Positions 24,250 through 32,302 of a DNA stretch of 64,000 bases are shown in pieces. The translations under genes were made by a program, and so were the position numbers. Source of the DNA: CAIVAT01 sp049317265 (GTDB taxonomy: Bacteria; Bacteroidota; Bacteroidia; Bacteroidales; FEN-979); contig JBMOIP010000014.1 of the NCBI GenBank assembly GCA_049317265.1, forward strand, positions 1-64,000. The letters are read 5' to 3'. The notes beneath the pieces were generated by a model, which was not told the origin of the DNA, did no database searches, and saw only the letters and a program-made list of their open reading frames with translations. Numbering within the stretch: the first letter of the stretch is position 1; each line of letters opens with the position of its first letter.

Positions 24250-25089
24250 TCAATCAATTAGTGTTTTCTTTGTTTTCCTCAGATACACTTCAGTCAGCAC
24301 CAAGGTTGCTGCAAGAATGAAAACCTGGATAAGCAATCCAACAAAGTCGGCCTGTGAAATGGAAGCTGATGAGGCATGTTCACCGGATTTAAGCACCCAG
24401 ACCGGTTCTCCGGTTCCTGCTTTCATTCCGACCAGCTGCTGACCCAGGTTTAAGGCAACATGAAGGCCTGTTGGCAGGGCAATTCCCTTCGACCAAATAG
24501 CAGATAACCCAAAAACGAATGCCCATATCCCCGGCCCCAGAAATGCCATCTGGACATTCCACCCGGTGATAATATGGTAGATGGCAAATGCAATGGCGGA
24601 GACCGGCAGGGCAATCCGTAAGCCAAAAGCCTTGTCCAGTTTTATCAATGAGTACGATCGAAATGCCACTTCCTCCATTAATGCCAGAGGAATAATTGAT
24701 AAATACCAGAATGAAGATTGCGGATGCCATTCAAAACGACTCCTTTCCATGGATAAATCCGTAAAAATCAACATGGCCAGGATGATGAATGTGAAGATGG
24801 CCGTGCCACAGAACAACCCAGTTGCAAACCTGGCAATCGTAAGCCTTTCCCAGGTTAATCCATAGTCGAAAAACGTTTTATGTTCAACCCTGAGGATGAT
24901 CCAAATCACCATAAAAGCGGCTACAGTCCCAAATATCCCATATATGAACCTTTCCCACCCGGGGGGAAACAACGGAGTGACTAACGTACCTGTCACGAAG
25001 AGGGAAACGATGAACAGTATCCAGCAAATGAAGCATTTAATGACAGGAGTCAGTTTTGGAGAATTTATTTCAGTCAGTTTAAGTTTCAT
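24250..25089 (-). CDS. CPBP-family intramembrane protease
   Basis: A 279-residue membrane protein with about seven to eight predicted helices. It has the CPBP/Abi motifs: MEEVAFRSYSLIKL (EE-x3-R), FAIYHIITG (the second motif, with His) and a third ALPTGLHVALNLGQQL (H-x-x-x-N). These residues form the glutamate-centred protease site of the Rce1/Abi family. It starts 2 bp after the SUMF1-like stop, so translation is probably coupled. The family includes CAAX proteases and bacteriocin self-immunity proteins; the role here is not known. Confidence 0.87.
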   Translation of the reverse strand: MKLKLTEINSPKLTPVIKCFICWILFIVSLFVTGTLVTPLFPPGWERFIYGIFGTVAAFMVIWIILRVEHKTFFDYGLTWERLTIARFATGLFCGTAIFTFIILAMLIFTDLSMERSRFEWHPQSSFWYLSIIPLALMEEVAFRSYSLIKLDKAFGLRIALPVSAIAFAIYHIITGWNVQMAFLGPGIWAFVFGLSAIWSKGIALPTGLHVALNLGQQLVGMKAGTGEPVWVLKSGEHASSASISQADFVGLLIQVFILAATLVLTEVYLRKTKKTLID

Positions 25090-25091
25090 TT

Positions 25092-25739
25092 TTAGAGATT
25101 TCTTGCTATTCTGAACCCGAGGTCATCCATTTTAAACGATGCAGGATGACTCCGCCTGCGGTTGGTCGCAAGGCATCCCCGTGCCATGTCATTCCAGCCT
25201 CCGCCCCGAAAAATGCGATAAGAGCCGTAAACTGTTTCATCGTATATATCTGAACACCATTCCCATACATTGCCCAACATGTCGTACAAACCCCATGCAT
25301 TTGGCTTAAGCAAACCGACATCCCTGGTGCTTCCTTTTGAATTTTCCCGGTACCAGGCGATCTCATCCAACACGCCGTACCTTGGCCCTGCGGTTCCTGC
25401 TTTGCAGGCGAATTCCCATTCAGCTTCGGTAGGCAGACGATAACCGTTCATATTTAAATCAACTGTTGTGATCTCTCCATCAGAACCGAATGAATAACAG
25501 GTATTGAATCCTTCGGTGATCGATAATGAGTTGCAAAAAATAGCGGCATCTTTCCAGGTTACCGTTTCAACTGGTCTGGCTTTGCCTTTATAGGTAGCGG
25601 GTGACTTACCGGTTATTTCCCGATAAATATCCTGAGTTAAAAGGTATTCAGAAAGTAAAAATGGTTGAACGGCAACCGTCCATTGGTGGTTGATCCTGTC
25701 ATCGCGTAATAAAATTTCACCACCGGGGATATTTACCAT
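25092..25739 (-). CDS. SUMF1/EgtB-type formylglycine-generating-enzyme-like protein
   Basis: A 215-residue protein covering one SUMF1 domain: MVNIPGGEILL, PVETVTWKDAAIFCNSLS, YRLPTEAEWEFACKAG, GLYDMLGNVWEWCSD, RIFRGGGWND, DLGFRIARNL. Two cysteines bind the active site in true formylglycine-generating enzymes. Here I can align only one (GCLATNRR), and the position of the second is Asn, so oxidase activity on sulfatases is doubtful. No signal peptide is seen. It is the first gene of a probable operon with the CPBP protease and the esterase. Confidence 0.87.
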   Translation of the reverse strand: MVNIPGGEILLRDDRINHQWTVAVQPFLLSEYLLTQDIYREITGKSPATYKGKARPVETVTWKDAAIFCNSLSITEGFNTCYSFGSDGEITTVDLNMNGYRLPTEAEWEFACKAGTAGPRYGVLDEIAWYRENSKGSTRDVGLLKPNAWGLYDMLGNVWEWCSDIYDETVYGSYRIFRGGGWNDMARGCLATNRRRSHPASFKMDDLGFRIARNL

Positions 25740-25796
25740 CTGGTTATCTTCATAATTGGATCCATACGAAAAGTTTTTACCACTTCAGAGGGAACC

Positions 25797-25804
25797 CAAA
25801 GATA
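25797..25804 (-). promoter_or_regulatory. -7 element of the SUMF1-like operon
   Basis: TATCTTTG on the minus strand, about 60 bp before the SUMF1-like start codon, matches TAnnTTTG. The -33 region is unclear. Confidence 0.4.
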
Positions 25805-25883
25805 CAAACTGAAATGAATAGATTCGGGTAAATTTCAATGAAATCAGTATCTTTACCTCCTGAACCTGCCTAATCCACTTCTC

Positions 25884-26105
25884 ATGAAACACTTTATCTG
25901 CGTATTAACCAGCATTCTTATGCTGAATGCATCTCTTGTATCGGCACAGGATCTGAATGAAAACCCAAACCTCGACAGAATTCCACAGTATCTCCTGGAG
26001 AAGGCAGCCGATGTGACTGACGCCCCTTTGTCCTCGATAGTTACCATCGGGAACTGGGATAATTTCAGCCTGGGTACCGATTTTGGCGAGAGCAACATCG
26101 CTTAA
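25884..26105 (+). CDS. 5' fragment of a split T9SS protein (signal peptide and propeptide part)
   Basis: This 73-codon frame starts MKHFICVLTSILMLNASLVSAQ, a clear signal peptide, and then reads LNENPNLDRIPQYLLEKAADV to ESNIA before a TAA at 26103-26105. The next frame at 26112 is in phase with it and starts two codons after the stop (NPMQPKWFFTAYN). The pair therefore looks like one gene interrupted by a single in-frame stop. This fragment alone has no recognisable domain. A TATCTTTA element at 25848-25855 may be its promoter. Confidence 0.7.
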   Translation: MKHFICVLTSILMLNASLVSAQDLNENPNLDRIPQYLLEKAADVTDAPLSSIVTIGNWDNFSLGTDFGESNIA

Positions 26106-26111
26106 AATCCC

Positions 26112-29066
26112 ATGCAACCCAAATGGTTTTTCACTGCTTACAATACGAATGGAACGTATCATACGGAGAATGGAATTGACTGGGCCACGAACAATCCCAG
26201 TTTTGGCGCAACAATGCGGGGTGATCCTGTGGTGGCCTTCGACAGTCTTGGTAATCTCTTTTATGAAAACATGTATGGCTCTACCATTCTCGGTTGCAAG
26301 GTAATTGCATCTGCCAACAATGGCGTTACCTGGGGCACTTCTGTAACTGCCATAGCCGGGGTTGATAAGAACTGGATTGCCTGTGATCAGACGGCCGGCC
26401 CTTATGCCAATTATGTCTATACCACCATGACCAACAGCAGTGCGGGAAACTTTGCACGAAGTACCAACCATGGCGTCTCTTTTACTTCCACTTTTGCCCC
26501 AACTACACAAGCTTTGCCGGGGATGATGGTATGTGTTGGTCCGCAGGGGAATATCCAGGGGGGCGCAGTTTATGTGGTGACCAACAGCGGTAGTTCATTC
26601 AGTGCAACCTATACTTTTTACCGGTCGAACGATGGAGGGGCAACTTTTGTTCAAAGGTCCTCCGTCCAATGGCCAAATTATGTTGGAACTGATGTCGGTG
26701 GGAGGAATTCAGTGCAAAACATGCGCACCCGGCCCTATCCGATGATCGCTGCTGATAACAGTTATGGACCGAACCGGGGAAAACTCTATTGTGTCTATGC
26801 ATCAAACACTCCTTCGGGAAGCGGCAATAAACCAGATATCTTCTGCAGAACCTCGGCCGACGGTGGAGCAACCTGGGGAAATGCCATACAGGTTAACGAT
26901 GACGCAAATACCCAAACCAATCATCAATGGCATCCTTCAGTATGGTGCGATAAAGAGACCGGCCGGTTATATGTGATGTGGATGGACACCCGTGATACCC
27001 CAACGAGCGACAGCGCAATGATCTATGCCAGTTATTCGGCCAATGGAGGCGCCAGTTTTGTGGCCAACCAAAAGATATCCAATGCCAAGATGAAGATCGA
27101 CTGTTCCACCTGCGGAGGCGGGGGAACTCCCAGGTACCAGGGCGATTACAATGGGATTGTGTCAAACAAAAAAGGTTCAATGGTCGGATGGACCGATTTC
27201 AGGCAGGGCACCTTCCAGAGTATGACGGCTTATTTTCCTGATTTTGCCATGTCCCTTGACCACACGACTCATACCCTCTATACCCATATCGACAGCGCCA
27301 CCTTCCAGGTTTCCATCCCGGCTGTCAAATTGTACAGTGATACGGTGTTGCTTTCCACCACCATAACTCCAACACCTGCATCAGGAAGTATTACCGTGAG
27401 TTACCCTTCTGGAAATGCCATGGCCACGTTCCCTGCCACCAAACCTGTCCGGGTTAAACTGTGGGGCAACGTAACAGCGGGGACTTATACCGCTACATTT
27501 TATGCTGCCGGTCCCAATGGAACGCCCGTTCATAAACGCACAGCCACCATTACTGTGGTTGCGGGTACAAATGCCCAGGCAACTGTCACTCTGCAGCCCA
27601 ACCGTTCCGGTTGTGTGGGAGACACGATTCATGTGCCCATTCATGTCACCGGGTCAAACATCATGAACATGGCATTTTATGTTACCTATGATCATGCAAA
27701 CCTTTCACAAACAGGTACTTATTACTCATCTCTGTATCCTTCGCTGATAGTTACCTACTATCCCACCTTCAACCCCACCACCCTGGGTGTATTACTTACC
27801 GTACCCGGAAGCAGCGGATGGAACTTCTCGAATACCAAGGTCATCGATCTTATTTTCACCATCACCGGTAGCGGGCCATCAGCCATGCATCTCAGGACAT
27901 CTCCGGATGCCAGCCCATTATGTGGACTCTGGAACAATGCAGCAGCGCCTTTCACACTGGTGAATTATGGTGATAATATCATTACTCCATCGGCTGGCCC
28001 AGCTGTAAGTGTTTCTGTATCAGCTAACCAGGTCATGCCGGTTTGCAGCGGCACCCCGGTTGCTTTTACGGCAACGCCGGTCAATCCAGGAACAGCCCCG
28101 ATCTATCAATGGTTGGTTAATGGGATCAATGCGGGACTCAATACCCCCAATTTTACCTATACCCCGGCAGATGGTGACCAGGTTAGTTGCCAGCTGACTT
28201 CGAATGTTTCATGCGCATCCGGGAATCCTGCCGTATCTAATATCCTGGTGATGGAGGTTATCCTGAATGCCCCAGTTACCATTTCAATTACCGCTTCGGC
28301 AAACCCTGTAGTTGCAGGAACCCTGGTGAGTTTCTTGGCTAATACGGTCAACCAGGGAGGTTCGCCTCATTACCAGTGGTTTGTAAATGGGGTGAATTTC
28401 GATACGGATGATTCCATGTTCGATTTTTATCCTGCCAATGGAGACCAGGTGAGTTGTGTGCTGTTTTCAAATGCCGCCTGTGCAACCGGGAGCCCGGCTT
28501 CATCCAATGTAGTCACCATGTCGGTGCAGACTGTCCAGCCCAATACGATTGTTCAAAACCTGACCATCAGCGATTCACGGTGTTATGATGCGACTCAGAC
28601 CATAACAGTTGGCGGGGGTGAGGGTGTCACAACATTTGCACCGGGTTCTAACGTTAGGTTGATCGCCGGTCAGAGCATTGTTTTCCTGCCTGCGACAGTG
28701 GTAAACGAAGGTGCCTATTTACTCGGTTATATCACCTCCGATGGCAGTTATTGCGGAATCATGGGGCCGTCGATGGTAACAGTTATATCGGGTTACGCGG
28801 AGAAGAAATCATCCGTTAATGACCTCTCCATGACAATCTACCCAAATCCTACGGATGCCGATTTCATTATTGAACTTTCTGGTGAAAAGGAGAAAGGAAC
28901 TTCAATAGTTGACATTTACGGAACAAACGGAAACAAGGTGTTAACCCGCCAGATCAGCGGGAAAATCAGCAGGTTTTCGCTCAAAGGAGAGCCATCCGGA
29001 CTTTATTACATCAGGGTCACCGCCGGGAATTCGGTTATGGTCAGGAAGATTATTTTATCAAGGTAA
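26112..29066 (+). CDS. 3' part of a split T9SS protein: BNR propeller, cohesin-like and Ig-like domains
   Basis: This 984-residue part has sialidase/BNR-type repeats (SNDGGATFVQRSS; TSADGGATWGN) in its first ~330 residues and a cohesin-like domain around 490-630 (GCVGDTIHVPIHVTGSN...MAFYVTYDH). Two Ig-like modules follow (about 635-810: APIYQWLVNGIN; PHYQWFVNGVN), then a beta-stack (CYDATQTITVGGGEG) and a type A T9SS sorting domain (MTIYPNPTDADFIIELS to VRKIILSR). It lacks its own signal peptide, which lies in the preceding fragment, so as the sequence stands it cannot be exported. It overlaps the convergent gene at 29050 by 17 bp. Confidence 0.83.
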   Translation: MQPKWFFTAYNTNGTYHTENGIDWATNNPSFGATMRGDPVVAFDSLGNLFYENMYGSTILGCKVIASANNGVTWGTSVTAIAGVDKNWIACDQTAGPYANYVYTTMTNSSAGNFARSTNHGVSFTSTFAPTTQALPGMMVCVGPQGNIQGGAVYVVTNSGSSFSATYTFYRSNDGGATFVQRSSVQWPNYVGTDVGGRNSVQNMRTRPYPMIAADNSYGPNRGKLYCVYASNTPSGSGNKPDIFCRTSADGGATWGNAIQVNDDANTQTNHQWHPSVWCDKETGRLYVMWMDTRDTPTSDSAMIYASYSANGGASFVANQKISNAKMKIDCSTCGGGGTPRYQGDYNGIVSNKKGSMVGWTDFRQGTFQSMTAYFPDFAMSLDHTTHTLYTHIDSATFQVSIPAVKLYSDTVLLSTTITPTPASGSITVSYPSGNAMATFPATKPVRVKLWGNVTAGTYTATFYAAGPNGTPVHKRTATITVVAGTNAQATVTLQPNRSGCVGDTIHVPIHVTGSNIMNMAFYVTYDHANLSQTGTYYSSLYPSLIVTYYPTFNPTTLGVLLTVPGSSGWNFSNTKVIDLIFTITGSGPSAMHLRTSPDASPLCGLWNNAAAPFTLVNYGDNIITPSAGPAVSVSVSANQVMPVCSGTPVAFTATPVNPGTAPIYQWLVNGINAGLNTPNFTYTPADGDQVSCQLTSNVSCASGNPAVSNILVMEVILNAPVTISITASANPVVAGTLVSFLANTVNQGGSPHYQWFVNGVNFDTDDSMFDFYPANGDQVSCVLFSNAACATGSPASSNVVTMSVQTVQPNTIVQNLTISDSRCYDATQTITVGGGEGVTTFAPGSNVRLIAGQSIVFLPATVVNEGAYLLGYITSDGSYCGIMGPSMVTVISGYAEKKSSVNDLSMTIYPNPTDADFIIELSGEKEKGTSIVDIYGTNGNKVLTRQISGKISRFSLKGEPSGLYYIRVTAGNSVMVRKIILSR

Positions 29067-31644
29067 GCAGGTCATCTCCGATGCCGATGCGATATCCTTC
29101 TGAAAAGTAGTTGATCACCCCCTCACTGTTGACGTATATCACAGCCGGAAGGTTTTTCAATACCCCTGGCTGACCTTTAATGGCTGATGTTTTCAGGGGA
29201 AAGTCTGCGAGCACAGCGTAGCTGGTATTTCCGGGTAACTGGGCTGACTCCCTGGTTTTGAAGGTATTCATCTGGGCTGCTGAAGGGAAAACCAGGATGA
29301 TCTCTCCCTGCCATTGTGCGAATTCACGTTTTTTCTGTTTAAAATCTGCAATGAGGTGCCGGGTGGGCTCTTTTTCAGGATCAATCCAGGCGACAATGAG
29401 GCCGGAAGTGATCTTTTTCTTTAACAGGCCTGGACTGATTCTTCCAAACTCCGGCAGGGGCTGTTGATTCTGCCTGATGTCAATGGACTGGATAACAGCG
29501 CTGGCGGGATTGACCTGAAACACTTTAAGCTTTGCCAGTACCGTACCGTTGGCCAGGCGGTTACCTGTCACCATCAGGCAGGGGCCTACGGGAATGTCGA
29601 GTGTACAGGGATACTCCTGTACCAATGGACTGCCTTCATAATCGAGGGTTCTGAAGAAGCCATCCTGGAATTCCTCCAGGGTATATTGAATCGTATATTC
29701 AGGTTTCTTCGGATTGGTAGCTGCATTCTGAAGGGTGACAGATCCCTTACTGCCGGCATTTTGCTTTTTATCGAAAAGGAAAACATCCTGCCAGTGCTCC
29801 ATGAACATGAACTGTGGAATTTTAGTGGCAGGATCCAGCCTTGCCGGAATTCCAAAGCTGCGGCAAATGGCCACGAAAAGGATGTCGATGGAGTGACCAT
29901 CGGCAACTTTCAGTTCATAAACACCAACAGGAGTGATGGGTGCCCTGCCGTAATTTGCAACCTTGTTGAGGGTGATATTTGCCCGTATCCAGTCGGCTAT
30001 CATTAAAGGATTATTTCTTGAACCGGTAATAAATGCAACATCAAACCCCGATTGAAAAACCTGTTTAAAGGGTTTAAGGAACTCATTGTCTACCCTTGGA
30101 GACAGGATATATTTGTTAAAGTCGCTCCGCTCACGGACCAATGGAGCATATTTTTCCGAGTAGGTTATGTTGTCGAGTAAAACGGCCGTATCGATATCCC
30201 TGAGATCTTTCTCTGAGATGTTCTCAAACAGAGCAAAGATCAGTGGTCGTTTCTCCTGTGGAGTAATTGTGATAAAGGATGTTAACTCCCGCCAGTTGCC
30301 ACGGCTTCGGTGAAAATAGGTCCAGAGTGTGTCAGGGTTCATGTTGACCAGCCGGGCAAACCTGGTACTTTTAATGGAATCGATGAAAGTAGCTTCATAA
30401 CTTGCCCTAAGGCCATCTTCAAAGGCCAGGCGATCACTGTTTCTCTTTTTCGCAGAGTCGCTCACGTTTATTGCCAGTTCGAGTTCTGCCGGGGCAACAA
30501 GATCTAAATCAATATCATATGATTGGCCAGCTGTTCTGTTTAAGATCACAGTTACAGTATCTTTGGTTCTCACATCAATTTTTTCGAACCCGTATTTCCC
30601 GTTCTTTGCTGCCCAGACCAGCAAGTCGCCAAAACCTGTTTTAAAGAAGCAAAGACCATCCTTATCTGTGGCTGATTTCAGCAGGGGATAGAATTCAGCA
30701 TAGTTGTAGAGCTGAAATTCTACAATGGCACTGTCGACCGGATGGTTTGCTCCATCCGTTACTCTTGCTACGATCCTTTTTACAGGAGCATAGTTCTCAA
30801 GCACATTTATTTTAGTGAACAGCGGATCTTTCTGCAGGACATCCTCCGGACCTTCATAGTCGCCAAAAACCGTGGTATTCACCAGCATGGCCCGTTTTGC
30901 AGGTTTGGTAAACCAGGCCAGGTCGAGGTCGGCATCGGGCTCGCATGCACCGATGAAATGCCATTTGCCGTCTACCCACACTTCAACCCACGCGTGGTTG
31001 TCGTCGCTATGCGCCCAGCGCGGGGTGTAGCACTGTCGTGCCGGGATCCCCACAGAGCGAAGTGCGGCAACGGTAAACGTAGACTCTTCCCCGCAACGGC
31101 CCCAGGCGGTTTTAACCGAGGCGAGGGGAGAGGAGGTACGTCCGTCGGATCCACGGTAGGTTACCTTCTCATGACACCAGTGGTTCACTTCGAGTACTGC
31201 ATCCTTCATCGGAAGTTTCCTGACGCGTTCTTTCAATTCGTTGAAGAAGATCCAGCGCGAAGAGTCGAGGTTCTCGTTGTTGACCCTTACTGGAAGAACA
31301 AAATGGCGGAACAGCGTCTCAGGCACGGTTTTACCCCAGCTGAAGGTGTCTCTGGCTGCGAAAGTAGACTTAATGTTTTGCAGAAAGAACTCACCGCTGT
31401 AATCGGCCAGGTCGCTCAGGGTGCTGTAGGCATAAAGAAATTTCAATGCCTCTTTTTCACGGGTGGATAAATCCTGGTTAAAGACATCGAAAAGCTGATG
31501 TGAACGGTTCTTTGCAAGCTCTTTTTGTTTTTCAAACTGGATTTCCACTTTGTTGCGATAGTTGCGGTCGGTGATGAAATGGTCGTTGGTGCAACCGGAA
31601 AGGATCATTGATGCCAGGATACCAAGGAAAAGCAAATTTCTCAT
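29050..31644 (-). CDS. Transglutaminase-like lipoprotein with two core domains
   Basis: An 864-residue lipoprotein (MRNLLFLGILASMILSGC, Cys18). The first transglutaminase core has the catalytic Cys184 in WGRCGEESTF, His217 in NHAWVEVW and Asp225 in VWVDG. A beta domain of the carboxypeptidase-regulatory type follows at about 285-370. A second core-like segment near 580-640 (YELKVADGHSIDILFVAICRS) has no Cys at the C-G-E position and looks inactive. A thioredoxin-like region lies at the C-terminus (LIVAWIDPEKEPTRHLIADF; SYAVLADFPL; PAVIYVNSEGVINYFSEG), similar to periplasmic redoxin domains but without CxxC. The role is unknown. Confidence 0.85.
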   Translation of the reverse strand: MRNLLFLGILASMILSGCTNDHFITDRNYRNKVEIQFEKQKELAKNRSHQLFDVFNQDLSTREKEALKFLYAYSTLSDLADYSGEFFLQNIKSTFAARDTFSWGKTVPETLFRHFVLPVRVNNENLDSSRWIFFNELKERVRKLPMKDAVLEVNHWCHEKVTYRGSDGRTSSPLASVKTAWGRCGEESTFTVAALRSVGIPARQCYTPRWAHSDDNHAWVEVWVDGKWHFIGACEPDADLDLAWFTKPAKRAMLVNTTVFGDYEGPEDVLQKDPLFTKINVLENYAPVKRIVARVTDGANHPVDSAIVEFQLYNYAEFYPLLKSATDKDGLCFFKTGFGDLLVWAAKNGKYGFEKIDVRTKDTVTVILNRTAGQSYDIDLDLVAPAELELAINVSDSAKKRNSDRLAFEDGLRASYEATFIDSIKSTRFARLVNMNPDTLWTYFHRSRGNWRELTSFITITPQEKRPLIFALFENISEKDLRDIDTAVLLDNITYSEKYAPLVRERSDFNKYILSPRVDNEFLKPFKQVFQSGFDVAFITGSRNNPLMIADWIRANITLNKVANYGRAPITPVGVYELKVADGHSIDILFVAICRSFGIPARLDPATKIPQFMFMEHWQDVFLFDKKQNAGSKGSVTLQNAATNPKKPEYTIQYTLEEFQDGFFRTLDYEGSPLVQEYPCTLDIPVGPCLMVTGNRLANGTVLAKLKVFQVNPASAVIQSIDIRQNQQPLPEFGRISPGLLKKKITSGLIVAWIDPEKEPTRHLIADFKQKKREFAQWQGEIILVFPSAAQMNTFKTRESAQLPGNTSYAVLADFPLKTSAIKGQPGVLKNLPAVIYVNSEGVINYFSEGYRIGIGDDLLTLIK

Positions 31645-31768
31645 AAAATATAATTGATAGTCAATGTGTAACGATAATTGAGGCAGCTGAAAAACTTATT
31701 AACAAACGTATCACTTTTAATTGAAACGGCGATTAAGCGTAAATAGTTTTTTATCATTGGGTTTCAAA

Positions 31769-31812
31769 TTAACCACATTAGGCACAGTAGGGCACAATAG
31801 AAGACACATTAG
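31769..31812. repeat. Left terminal inverted repeat of the GxxExxY unit
   Basis: This 44-bp stretch, starting TTAACCACATTAGGCACA, matches the reverse complement of 32243-32286 at 39 of 44 positions. It ends 11 bp before the GxxExxY start codon. Confidence 0.9.
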
Positions 31813-31823
31813 GAATTAACGCT

Positions 31824-32237
31824 ATGACACAGAGATATTTGAATGAACTTACACATGCAATTATTGGTGCTGCCATTGAAGTCCATAGGGAACTTGGTCC
31901 GGGATTGCTTGAAAGTATTTATGAAAAATGCAGCAGGCATTTGCTCCAGCAGTATGGGTTGACAATTAGTTCTCAATTAAAGGTTCCAATTGTTTTTAAG
32001 GGACTTTATCTTGAAAGTGATCTAAGGCTTGACATGCTGATAGAAAACTGCATAATCTTGGAAATTAAAGCAGTAGATTGTCTTATGCCTATTCATGAAG
32101 CACAATTGCTGACTTACCTTAAGTTGTTGGAAAAACCCAAAGGAGTACTTATCAATTTTAATTGTCTTAACATATTCAGGGAGGGGCAGAAAACTCTGGT
32201 AACCGACATGTATGCCCGTTTACCAAAAGGTTACTGA
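31824..32237 (+). CDS. GxxExxY protein (PD-(D/E)XK-type nuclease-like family)
   Basis: A 137-residue protein of the GxxExxY family (Pfam PDDEXK_3 type). The name motif is G27-L-L-E30-S-I-Y33, preceded by HAIIGAAIEVHRELGPG. Asp70 in LRLDMLIE and E80-I-K82 in ILEIKAVD form a PD-(D/E)XK-like metal site, followed by Q94...Y98 in HEAQLLTYL. The fold is that of a nuclease, and activity in this family is not established as far as I know. The gene is full length, with coding potential intact, and is enclosed by 44-bp inverted repeats with 11 bp and 5 bp margins. Confidence 0.88.
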   Translation: MTQRYLNELTHAIIGAAIEVHRELGPGLLESIYEKCSRHLLQQYGLTISSQLKVPIVFKGLYLESDLRLDMLIENCIILEIKAVDCLMPIHEAQLLTYLKLLEKPKGVLINFNCLNIFREGQKTLVTDMYARLPKGY

Positions 32238-32242
32238 TCAAT

Positions 32243-32286
32243 CTATTGTGCCTTCCATTGTGCCCTAATGTGCCTAATGTGTTTAA
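32243..32286. repeat. Right terminal inverted repeat of the GxxExxY unit
   Basis: This is the partner of 31769-31812 (39/44 bases inverted). It ends in GTGCCTAATGTGTTTAA and begins 5 bp after the GxxExxY stop codon. No clear target-site duplication flanks the pair; only AAA is found on both sides. Confidence 0.9.
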
Positions 32287-32302
32287 AAATAAAAACACCG
32301 GA

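Larger units (their letters stand above)
31769..32286. mobile_element. Candidate GxxExxY element with terminal inverted repeats
   Basis: 518 bp: inverted repeat, the intact GxxExxY gene, inverted repeat. The proportions are those of a compact insertion element, but no transposase is recognised and no target duplication is certain. Three ORF-less palindromes in the window (11094-11190, 16595-16687, 44947-45028) share words with these repeats. Calling it mobile is an inference. Confidence 0.45.

Noticed and set aside
22077..31644. Possible SusC/SusD polysaccharide utilisation locus
   Set aside because: No TonB-dependent receptor or SusD-like protein exists among the lipoproteins here, so the region is not called a PUL.
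31766..32289. AAA on both sides of the GxxExxY unit as target-site duplication
   Set aside because: Three bases in an AT-rich context are too short to count; a real duplication needs an empty-site comparison.
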